Shown here piece by piece: positions 1-7,889 of a stretch of DNA of 32,478 nt. Position 1 is the first letter of the stretch. Each line of letters begins with the position of its first letter. The stretch covers positions 1-32,478 of the forward strand of contig JACRKZ010000103.1 of NCBI GenBank assembly GCA_016235455.1, in the 5' to 3' direction. This DNA is from Armatimonadota bacterium. Its GTDB lineage: Bacteria; Armatimonadota; UBA10988. Position numbers and translations under genes: made by a program. Below the pieces are notes generated by a model. It was not told the DNA's origin, made no database searches, and was given only the letters and a program-made list of their open reading frames with translations.

Positions 1-2462
1 TCGCGCAAGGTCGTGGCCGTGGCGGTGTCGCCATCGAAGGCGCGCCGTTGGTCGAGCACCGTGGCCGCCGCGGTCAGGTCGTCGTCGTCGCGCACCTGGG
101 TATCGGAGGTCTGGCTCTGCGTGCCAGCGTTGTTGTGCGAGCGGTGGATGTCGTACCAGTAGATCAGGCTGGCGTCCGGGTTGTTGGTCGCCGAGAGGGC
201 GCTGAAGTTGTAGCCCAGATAGTCGTCGGGCGTGCCCTTGCGGACATCGCGCGGCCCTTCCATCAGCCGGTCGGCCGCGGTCCACACCTGGTTGCCGCCG
301 CCCGCGCCGCCGTCGAGCATGGTCTGCACGTAGAAGCGCAGCATGGGTGACTTGGCGCCGGGGCTAACCGGCAGGAAGTAGTCCTCCACCGGGTTCAGCA
401 CGCCGCCATCGGGCAGGTAGCCGAGCAGGAAGTTCGGCCGCTCGTGGTCGCCGCTGACATCACGCGGGGTGCCGACGGTGCTCATCACCGGCAGCAGCGT
501 CTTGAGCTGGGGGTACAGGCCGCCATTGGCGGGGTCATACTGCGCCAGCTTGCTCAGCGTGGCGCTGGCGGACGACGCCGTGTCGGCATCTTGGGGCAGC
601 ACCTGCACCGAGGAGACCATGTAGCGGCAGACCAGTGGGCCGCCTTGGTACGAGCCGGTGGTGCCGAGCAGGTTCCCGTTGTAGGGCCACGAACAGAACC
701 GGCGCACCTTCCAGACGTTGGTGTCCGCCGCGGCCTCCCAGTTGTTGCCGTTACGGCGAACGTTCAGCGGGTCTCGTGCGTATGTTGCGCCGACGGTCTG
801 TCCGCTGACCACGTGCATCTTGGTGGGTGCATGGGCCGCCAGGTCGGAGGCCAAGATGACCTGGTCGTCCGCGCTGCCCTTGTTACCATCCGGGCCGGGC
901 AGATTCCAGGAAGCGACGGCCAGGGCGTCGTCGTTGCCGCCGAGCCGGTCGTCCCAGCCGAACGGCCAGGGGCCGCCATTGTTGGCGACAATCGGCGCGT
1001 CCGTGACGGTGCCCGACCACTGCGTGTGGGCCAGGTCATTGATGCTTTCCACGGGCACGCCGGTCTCATACTCGAACTGCAGTTCGACCATGCCCACGCC
1101 GGCATAGGCCGGCCGGCGTACGGCCGTGCCCAGCCAAGCGGCGGTACCGCTCAGGCGGTACAGCCCGTTGAGCAGGTTGACCTCGATCACCGGCGCGTTG
1201 ACCGGCGCGGGATAGTAGGAAAAGCCGTTGGTGGTGCTGAGGGTGCCGGCGGTGGGCAGTACCATCGTGGCGTCCACCGAGGCCTGGGTCGCTTCGGCCG
1301 TGCTGTGGATGCCGCGCAGGTACCAGTTCGCCGCGCCCGGATCCGCCGCGGCGGCGAACCTGAACAGCACTTCGATGGGTCGGGCGGCCGGGGCATCGAC
1401 CTCGGGCAGTTCCGTCGGCCGGCGCTTGATCCAATCGACCGCGTTGGTCAGATCGGCGGCGGGGTCGACGATGGTGCCGTCGGCGTCCAGTCGCCGGTTC
1501 TCCCACATGGCATTGGGGTCGAAGAACATGGTGCCCAGGCAGATGTCGCGGTCGCCGGTGCCCGTGGTCAGCAGCCGGTTGACGCCGCCGTTGTTCTCCG
1601 CGATGCGCGCGAAGTTCGGGTCCTTGACATAGAAGGGCAGCGGAATGACACCGTTGACCACACTCGCGGCGACGTGGCAGGCCTGGTTGCCGTTGACCCA
1701 GGCGTTGCGCACCCAGTCGCTCCAGCCGGTGTAGCGGAATTCCAGGCTGTTACTGGGGCTGGCGCCAGCCGCGCGGCGCCCCCAAAACTCGCGGATGGCA
1801 TTGACATGAGGCGCGGTGGTAAAGGCCGCGTCGGCCTGCGCCTTGGTCATGCTGGGCGTCACCGCGCCGATGGCCTCGGGGTAGTAGACGCCGGGCGCCG
1901 GCGGCGCGCCCTTGCCCGCCGGCGGGTGGACCAGGATACGCCAGTTGCCGGTGGCCGCCGCGTCGAAGCTCATGGGCTTGGCGCCATCGAGCTTGGAGGC
2001 CAGACCGAGGTTGCGCAGGTTCTCCACGACCTTGTCGCAGGTAGCCTGGAGCGGCAGCTTGCGCAACTCGACGTACAAAATCAGCTCGTCGTCGTTGGTG
2101 CCATAGATCCCGTCGGGCCCAGCCCGGCGCACGAGCGGCATGGCCGGCATGCGCTCGGAGGAGGTCAGCTGCGGCGCGGTGACCGGATAGGGCTGCGTGG
2201 CGCTGTTGAGGCCGAAGGTGCCGGTGGCGTCGGGCACGCCCTGCATGGTGCCGGCAATATAGCAGCGGTAGGTCAGCTCGCGCACCTGGTCGGCGCTCAG
2301 GCTGAACGTCGCCGCGCCGTGGGTGCGCGAGATGCCCGCCGCCTCCAGCGGATTGGCACGGTAGGTGTTGATGATGGCCGGCACTTCGGTCTGCGCCCAC
2401 AGCGGCCCGCAGGTCGCGGCGGCGGCGAAGATCAGTGCGGCTCGGTAGGTCCAGCGTGTCAT
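1..2462 (-). CDS. Large secreted protein of unknown function, C-terminus beyond the window
   Basis: I do not recognise this family. The reading frame stays open from 2462 to the window edge, giving at least 820 residues with the stop outside. The chosen ATG is preceded by GGAGGTGA eight bases upstream, the strongest ribosome site in the cassette. In-frame ATGs also exist at 2480 and at 2492; the latter would overlap the upstream stop as ATGA. From 2462 the protein begins with a clear signal peptide (MTRWTYRAALIFAAAA, then a likely cleavage after LWA). The mature part looks beta-rich and has two acidic glycine motifs of the GPDGxxGTxDD kind, near residues 114-124 and 522-532, which resemble calcium-binding loops. 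It is the last visible gene of the pseudopilin cassette, so a surface or pilus-associated role is inferred only from position. The coding assignment is supported by sensible composition and continuous protein-like reading. Confidence 0.85.
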   Translation of the reverse strand, partial: MTRWTYRAALIFAAAATCGPLWAQTEVPAIINTYRANPLEAAGISRTHGAATFSLSADQVRELTYRCYIAGTMQGVPDATGTFGLNSATQPYPVTAPQLTSSERMPAMPLVRRAGPDGIYGTNDDELILYVELRKLPLQATCDKVVENLRNLGLASKLDGAKPMSFDAAATGNWRILVHPPAGKGAPPAPGVYYPEAIGAVTPSMTKAQADAAFTTAPHVNAIREFWGRRAAGASPSNSLEFRYTGWSDWVRNAWVNGNQACHVAASVVNGVIPLPFYVKDPNFARIAENNGGVNRLLTTGTGDRDICLGTMFFDPNAMWENRRLDADGTIVDPAADLTNAVDWIKRRPTELPEVDAPAARPIEVLFRFAAAADPGAANWYLRGIHSTAEATQASVDATMVLPTAGTLSTTNGFSYYPAPVNAPVIEVNLLNGLYRLSGTAAWLGTAVRRPAYAGVGMVELQFEYETGVPVESINDLAHTQWSGTVTDAPIVANNGGPWPFGWDDRLGGNDDALAVASWNLPGPDGNKGSADDQVILASDLAAHAPTKMHVVSGQTVGATYARDPLNVRRNGNNWEAAADTNVWKVRRFCSWPYNGNLLGTTGSYQGGPLVCRYMVSSVQVLPQDADTASSASATLSKLAQYDPANGGLYPQLKTLLPVMSTVGTPRDVSGDHERPNFLLGYLPDGGVLNPVEDYFLPVSPGAKSPMLRFYVQTMLDGGAGGGNQVWTAADRLMEGPRDVRKGTPDDYLGYNFSALSATNNPDASLIYWYDIHRSHNNAGTQSQTSDTQVRDDDDLTAAATVLDQRRAFDGDTATATTLR

Positions 2463-2470
2463 GGTGCCGT

Positions 2471-2478
2471 TCACCTCC
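2471..2478 (-). promoter_or_regulatory. Strong Shine-Dalgarno site deciding the start at 2462
   Basis: On the minus strand this reads GGAGGTGA and lies eight bases before the ATG at 2462. It favours that start over the in-frame ATGs at 2480 and 2492, and puts the signal peptide right at the N-terminus. Confidence 0.7.
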
Positions 2479-2488
2479 ATGCGCCGTG

Positions 2489-5400
2489 TCATTGCGCTGC
2501 GTAGACCGGCGAGCTGACAGGGTAGCTTCCGGTGCTCGGCCGGCGCTGGGTAGCGCCCGCGCTGGCCGGATAGGTCCTGGTTGTGCTCAGGTCGGGCAGC
2601 ATGGTCTCAACCCGCTTGTTGGCCAGATTGGCGGGGTCAAAGCGGACCAGCAGCACCTCGGAGTTCGAGGCTGTCTGGTTCACGCTGTTGGCCGCGCCAT
2701 TGACCAGCGCCAGCAAGTTGTCCGAGGCCAGGCGGCTGATTGACGTCGGGTTGAAGCCCTTGTCCCCGGAGTTCCACCAGTTGTCGCGCTGGGTCTGGCC
2801 GACGCCGGCGCGCTCGTAGTAGCTGTCGTTGGCGGCATTGTCGTAGACCAGGTCGTGGTAGTCGCTCTTGGTGAACGTCCACGGCCCGGTCAGGCCCGTA
2901 GGCCATTTCAGATAGGTGCCCACCAGACCGTTGGCCGCGCTGGCGATGAGCGTGGTGCTCAGTTCGTAGACGCAGACCCGCGACCCGCCGGCCGGATCGG
3001 CGCAGACCACCGCCAGGAACATGCGGTTGCCGACCTTGAAGCGGCTGAAGCTGCGCAGCCCGCGGAAGCTCATGTCCTTGGCCCAGCGGTCGGTCATCGA
3101 GGCCAGGCTGAGCTTGACGCCGTCGGCCTGACCGTCGTTGTTGGCGTCGATCTTGCCGTCATGCGCGGCGAACAGGTCGACGTTGAACAGCTGGTCGTAG
3201 CCGTCAACGCGCGCCACCACATAGGAGTCCAGCGCATCGCCCGTGTTGGCCGCTTCGCCGGCGTTGGTCGGCTCGGCCGGCGAGGTACCCGGGTTCCACA
3301 CCTGCACCTCGGCGAACGGCAACTCGACCCACTGCTTGGTGACCGGGTTGTAGACCTGCGGCGCGGTGAGCGGGATGCCATGGCCGCCCGCGCTGTCCAC
3401 CGTCTGTCCGGCCAGCGCATCGTAGTAGGTCTGCGTGCCACTGCCCTGGGCCCGGTCGTGGCTGCTGACCAGCAGCAGTCGGCGGTTGCCGCGGTCGGCC
3501 ACCACGGTCAAGTCCCGCGTCGCCGCGGGATCCGGCGTAGCCGCCGGCCAGGGCAGGACCGCCTGGAAGCGACCGGCGTCCGAGGGCCGGTTGAGCCCGA
3601 AGTCGCGCAAGCCCCAGTAGACCAGTTGGGCGCCATTGAGCCGTGTGTCGAAGGGCCAGACAGCCGCCCCGGTGCTCGTCGCCTGGACCACGCGGTCGTT
3701 GCCGGTGTCCACCACCAGCACCTGGTCGCCGGTCAGGTTGTAGGCACGGCTGGGCCGGTTGAGCGCCGAGGTCAGCAGTTCGCTCGGCGGAGGATTGTAG
3801 ACCACTGCCTGCGACGGCCGCGCGGCACCGTTCTGCACCCTCACGCCGGTCAACTGCCAGCGCACGCCGCCCGAGAAGTCGAGCCGCGACAGCCGCATGC
3901 TCTCGGTCACCAGCAACTGCGAGCCGCCGATGCCGTACAGCGCGTTGAGCACGTTGGCGCCCTGCACCATGTTGAAACTGACGTAGACACCGTCATCGGT
4001 GGGCAACGGCGTGCCGCGCACGTAGCTGGCATCGACCGTGCTCTGCGCCACGTTCGACCAGCCGGTCACCGAGTCCGGGCGCAGACTAGTCATCTCCACC
4101 ACGCGGTCTTCCTGACCGAAGCGGAAGGACAGCAGGCCACCCGTGCCCACGCCGTTGACGGCCAGTGCCGTCGCGGCGCCGGTGCCAGCGACGGTGCCGG
4201 AGACGTACAGGCGGTCGCCGGCCACCACCGGCGAGAACGACAGCGCCGGCAAGCGGCCGCCGATGGTGTACTTGTGGGTGTATGTGCTGCCATTGCAGGT
4301 GAACCGCACCCAGGCCGTCTTGCCCCAGTCGCCCGCGGCGAAGGTCATCACCTGCGGCTGGCTGGCATTGATCGTCGGGGTCAGCGGGCCGCCGCCGTTG
4401 GCGTCGGTCACCGTGATCGCGCTGGGCACGCCAGGGCTGTCGATGACCACCTCACCGGGCAGGTATGTCCAGCGCACGGGCACGGGGATGTAGACCCCGT
4501 AGACGAAGCCGGCCGGCTCGTTGAACAGACCGTCGCCGTTGTCCTCGACCAGCCACAGCGGTCGGCCGTAGAGCGGACGGCGCGAGGTCGGCATATCGGC
4601 CTGCGCCGGCTGCGCGAAGCGCGTGAGATGCGCCAGATCGGGCCGCAGCGACAGCGTCGCGCTGGCGAAGTCGAGCGTGTACTGGCTGGGGTCGATGACA
4701 TGGGCGCGCAGGTTCGTGGCCGACGGCCCGCTGGCCGGATAGGCGGCCAGGTTGTTCGAGCCCGCGGCGAAGGTGGTCGGATCGGCGTCCACCAGGTAGT
4801 GCCGACGATCGCGGTTCGGCGCGGTCCCGCGCAGCGCCATGCTGAAGCCCGGGTTGGCGTCCAGGGCGATGATGCCGCCGCTCTGCGGCGCGAAGCTGCC
4901 GTTCACCACACGGCCGGCGACCACGATGCTGTTGCCGTACTTGACCGGCGAGCCGTAAGCGCCAAAGTGGCCGCCGCCGAGCACGCTGTCGGCATCGAAC
5001 TGCCAGCGCACGGTCTCGTAGTTGTTGGGGTTCGGGTCGCCCAACTGCAGGCTGTCGCCACCCGCCTGATAGAAGACCACCGGGCCCGAGCTCAGCGCGT
5101 TGCCGACAGGAGTACCGGACAGCGTGTTGGCGCTCCACAGCGCCGAACTCACGCCGACCAGGGTCTCGTTGTCCAGCAGCATGGGCGCCGCGTTGCCGTT
5201 GGCCAGCAACTCCATCGACCCGTTGACCGCGGGCTCGTAACCGCTGTCGCGGTTGGCGCGCAGCAGCCGCTGACGCGGGAACACCTTGCGCCGGTCGGTG
5301 ATGGCCTGGCCGGCCACCGTGTAGCTCAGCACGGCGTCGGCGTAGACCTGCGCGTCGCGGTAGAAGCCGACGGCCGTGCCGCGCATCAGCACGTCGACGG

Positions 5401-7873
5401 CCACCACATTGCCGGAGATGTCCTTGACCTGTCGCCATTCACAGCCGTCGGTGGGATTGGCCGTGGTGATGCGGTTCAGCACGTTCCCGCCGATCGTCAC
5501 CGTGGGCGTCGCCGCCGGGGCCAGATCGACATCGGCGTTGATCCGCCAGCCCATGGACTGTGCGTCGGCGGTCACGGCCCAGCAGTCGCCGTTGGCGCGA
5601 CCGATGAACACGGTGGGCGCGGTCAGCCCGGTGCGCTGGTCGGTGACCAGGCCGACCACCGAGGTCAGCCGCGTGGTGTCACCCAGCGCCAGTTGCATGC
5701 CGGGGCCGCCATGCGTGGCCAGCGTATCCGCCGGCCCACCAAAGCTCGGGTGCAATTGCAGTTCGACCTGCTTGAGCGCCTCGGCCATCAGGTAGGCGCG
5801 TTTGGAGGGCGTGCTGGTCCACAGACCGTAGGCGGTGTCCACGTTCTCGCCGCCGTAGGTGAAGTCGGGGAACGACCACTTCAGCGCGCCCGCGATGGCC
5901 GATGTGGCCGGATCAGGCACCGCGCGGACCGCGTAGACGCGGGTCCAGCCGCCCGTCTCACTGGCGCTCGGCGGGCAGTAGGAGGTGGTCACATAGACCG
6001 TGTCGCCGTAGACCACCGGCGCGCCGACCAGCGCCGGGTCGAGCCCGACGGCCGGCAGGTTGACGAAGCCACCACCACCGAACGCGGTGGCCGTGGCCGT
6101 GGCGCGGGTGCGGTCGGCACCGGCGGCGAAGGCCGTCAGGCGGACCGCGCCGCCGATCACCTGGGTGGCCAGCAGCAGGTCGACCGCCGACTTGTCGGGG
6201 TCGCGTGCCACGCTGGCCACGGTGGCACCACAGATGGGCGCGCTGAGCGGCTGCACCCAGATGGTGTCGAACGGCGCGCCGGTGGCATAGTCCGGAATAC
6301 CGTCGTCGGCCGCGCCGTCACCGTCGCGGTCCGCGCTCGGGGCGCTGTCGATGGCCACCAGGAAGTAGTTGCCGCCGCTCTGGCACTGCAGGTAGACCAG
6401 GCCGTTGGCGGCGCACAGCGGCTCCTTGAGCCCGGCGTTCATGTCGGTGTCCAGCGCGCCGTAGCCGCTGGTCTGGATGGACCCGTCGCCCAGATTGGTG
6501 CCAGCCGCGGTGAGCCCGGAGGAGGGAGCGTTCCACACGAACTTGGGGGTCAGGTTGCTGACCGTGGTGCTGGACAGAATGCCCTTGTTGGTCGGGCCGC
6601 CGCGGCGGTTGCCGCCAAAGCTGCTGTGCCAGCCGAGCACGTTGAGCATGAATTTGACGTCCGGCAGGTAGGCGCCCGTGTTGGAGCCGGTGTAGCCAAC
6701 CTTGTGCACGTCCTCCATGATGTCGATGCCGGACAGGATGAGCTTGCCCGAGCCCATGCGCACCACGGCCACGGCCGCGTCCTTCTGGCCGCTGAAGTCG
6801 GTCCAGTTCTCGGCGTAGTTGACGCGCAGGACCTGCTCGGCCAGGTAGGCGCCCGAGCCGCGATTGAGGATCAACTGCTCCGCCGACAACACGTCGCCCA
6901 GACTGCCCACTTCGCTGGCGCCGATCGTCTGCACGGCCGTCAGCAACGGATGGTTGAGGTTGGGCGCCGTCCAGGCCGGCGGCGTCACAGGCGCCACGCC
7001 GTTCGGCGGTGCGTTGTTCAGGGGATAGCCGTCCGGACGGGTGTTGTTGGTGGCGTTCGAGTAGGGAAAGCCATCGCAGAACTGCACCGGCAGCAGGAAC
7101 TCCTGGTCGGTGGGCAGCGTGGTCTTGTCAGCCGCGCCGACCTCGATGCGCAGGCCGTGCGAGTTCTCCATGTACAGCGTGCCGCCAAGGTCCAGGAACT
7201 GGCGCAGCAGGTCGAGCTCCTGGCTGGTGAAGGTCAGGTTGCGCTGCGTATTGAGCAGCACCACGTCGAAGTTGGCCAACTGCGTGACCGTACGCGGCGT
7301 GAGCGGCACCTCCCAGTAGGCGGGATGCGTGCGCGGCAACGGCTGGCCCACCGGAGGCAGCGCCTGTTTGGTGCCGCCAGGACCATACTCACCGAGAATC
7401 TGCGGGTCTGCGTGCGCCTTGTAGTAGTTCGGGCCGCCGCTGTTCGGTGGCCAGCCCTTGTAGTACTCGGAATTCGTGAAGCCGCTCCAGCCATAGGCGG
7501 TGATGCCGTCGTTGGTCACCTGCGCGGTCAAGCCATCGAAGCTGACCGCGCCGTTGTACGCCGGGTCCCACAGGTTGGCCAGATCCTGGGTGACATACGG
7601 CATGGCCAAGGGGTTGCTGAGCTGCCAGTTGCTGGGACGCAGGCCGTCGACCGCGGAAATGCCCGACAGCCCCGAGAGCGCGGGCAGCACGAAGGGCTCG
7701 GAGTTCTCCCACTGGTTGGCTTTGAGCATCAGCACGCAGACCTTGATCTCGCGTGTTGAGCCGCCGCCGTCGTTGGTGAACGCCGGATCCAGGGCCTGTG
7801 CGCGCCCGACCAGCAGGCCCAGGAGCAGCCCCGCCCGCAGGAACGTCTTGTGCCACAGCCTCAGCTTGCCCAT
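2489..7873 (-). CDS. Giant secreted protein with GATase-like N-terminal domain and propeller-like repeats (PilY1-position protein)
   Basis: The product is about 1794 residues. The ATG at 7873 follows a GAGGTG site and is preferred to the in-frame GTG at 7882. A signal peptide (hydrophobic core FLRAGLLLGLLVG, cleavage after AQA) starts the protein. Residues about 35-420 look like a class I glutamine amidotransferase-like or DUF4159-type fold: a strand IKVCVLML, then FDVVLLNTQ, then LDLLRQFLDLGGTLYMENS. No catalytic Cys-His-Glu triad is evident. The rest is beta-rich with PQQ/NHL-like repeats, for example VLVVDTGNDRVVQ near 1394 and LTVVADRGNRRLLLV near 1460. Three acidic calcium-loop-like motifs occur: DRDGDGAADDG near 515, DNGDGLFNE near 1114 and DANNDGQADG near 1579. 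It lies immediately after the PilX/GspK-like gene, the place PilY1 holds in proteobacterial operons. PilY1 homology itself is not shown; the analogy rests on order, secretion, propeller-like repeats and calcium-like loops. Confidence 0.88.
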   Translation of the reverse strand: MGKLRLWHKTFLRAGLLLGLLVGRAQALDPAFTNDGGGSTREIKVCVLMLKANQWENSEPFVLPALSGLSGISAVDGLRPSNWQLSNPLAMPYVTQDLANLWDPAYNGAVSFDGLTAQVTNDGITAYGWSGFTNSEYYKGWPPNSGGPNYYKAHADPQILGEYGPGGTKQALPPVGQPLPRTHPAYWEVPLTPRTVTQLANFDVVLLNTQRNLTFTSQELDLLRQFLDLGGTLYMENSHGLRIEVGAADKTTLPTDQEFLLPVQFCDGFPYSNATNNTRPDGYPLNNAPPNGVAPVTPPAWTAPNLNHPLLTAVQTIGASEVGSLGDVLSAEQLILNRGSGAYLAEQVLRVNYAENWTDFSGQKDAAVAVVRMGSGKLILSGIDIMEDVHKVGYTGSNTGAYLPDVKFMLNVLGWHSSFGGNRRGGPTNKGILSSTTVSNLTPKFVWNAPSSGLTAAGTNLGDGSIQTSGYGALDTDMNAGLKEPLCAANGLVYLQCQSGGNYFLVAIDSAPSADRDGDGAADDGIPDYATGAPFDTIWVQPLSAPICGATVASVARDPDKSAVDLLLATQVIGGAVRLTAFAAGADRTRATATATAFGGGGFVNLPAVGLDPALVGAPVVYGDTVYVTTSYCPPSASETGGWTRVYAVRAVPDPATSAIAGALKWSFPDFTYGGENVDTAYGLWTSTPSKRAYLMAEALKQVELQLHPSFGGPADTLATHGGPGMQLALGDTTRLTSVVGLVTDQRTGLTAPTVFIGRANGDCWAVTADAQSMGWRINADVDLAPAATPTVTIGGNVLNRITTANPTDGCEWRQVKDISGNVVAVDVLMRGTAVGFYRDAQVYADAVLSYTVAGQAITDRRKVFPRQRLLRANRDSGYEPAVNGSMELLANGNAAPMLLDNETLVGVSSALWSANTLSGTPVGNALSSGPVVFYQAGGDSLQLGDPNPNNYETVRWQFDADSVLGGGHFGAYGSPVKYGNSIVVAGRVVNGSFAPQSGGIIALDANPGFSMALRGTAPNRDRRHYLVDADPTTFAAGSNNLAAYPASGPSATNLRAHVIDPSQYTLDFASATLSLRPDLAHLTRFAQPAQADMPTSRRPLYGRPLWLVEDNGDGLFNEPAGFVYGVYIPVPVRWTYLPGEVVIDSPGVPSAITVTDANGGGPLTPTINASQPQVMTFAAGDWGKTAWVRFTCNGSTYTHKYTIGGRLPALSFSPVVAGDRLYVSGTVAGTGAATALAVNGVGTGGLLSFRFGQEDRVVEMTSLRPDSVTGWSNVAQSTVDASYVRGTPLPTDDGVYVSFNMVQGANVLNALYGIGGSQLLVTESMRLSRLDFSGGVRWQLTGVRVQNGAARPSQAVVYNPPPSELLTSALNRPSRAYNLTGDQVLVVDTGNDRVVQATSTGAAVWPFDTRLNGAQLVYWGLRDFGLNRPSDAGRFQAVLPWPAATPDPAATRDLTVVADRGNRRLLLVSSHDRAQGSGTQTYYDALAGQTVDSAGGHGIPLTAPQVYNPVTKQWVELPFAEVQVWNPGTSPAEPTNAGEAANTGDALDSYVVARVDGYDQLFNVDLFAAHDGKIDANNDGQADGVKLSLASMTDRWAKDMSFRGLRSFSRFKVGNRMFLAVVCADPAGGSRVCVYELSTTLIASAANGLVGTYLKWPTGLTGPWTFTKSDYHDLVYDNAANDSYYERAGVGQTQRDNWWNSGDKGFNPTSISRLASDNLLALVNGAANSVNQTASNSEVLLVRFDPANLANKRVETMLPDLSTTRTYPASAGATQRRPSTGSYPVSSPVYAAQ

Positions 7874-7889
7874 CACCGTCACCTCAGCG

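Noticed and set aside
444..2504. A 686-residue open frame on the plus strand
   Set aside because: It is antisense to the secreted protein at 1-2462, which has a signal peptide and strong ribosome site. The plus-strand product is low-complexity and has no domain.
2855..7759. A 1634-residue open frame on the plus strand
   Set aside because: It lies opposite the signal-peptide-bearing 1794-aa gene. Its product is rich in Gly, Arg, Val, His and Gln with no recognisable domain or ribosome site, the usual mirror of a GC-biased gene that avoids certain codons.
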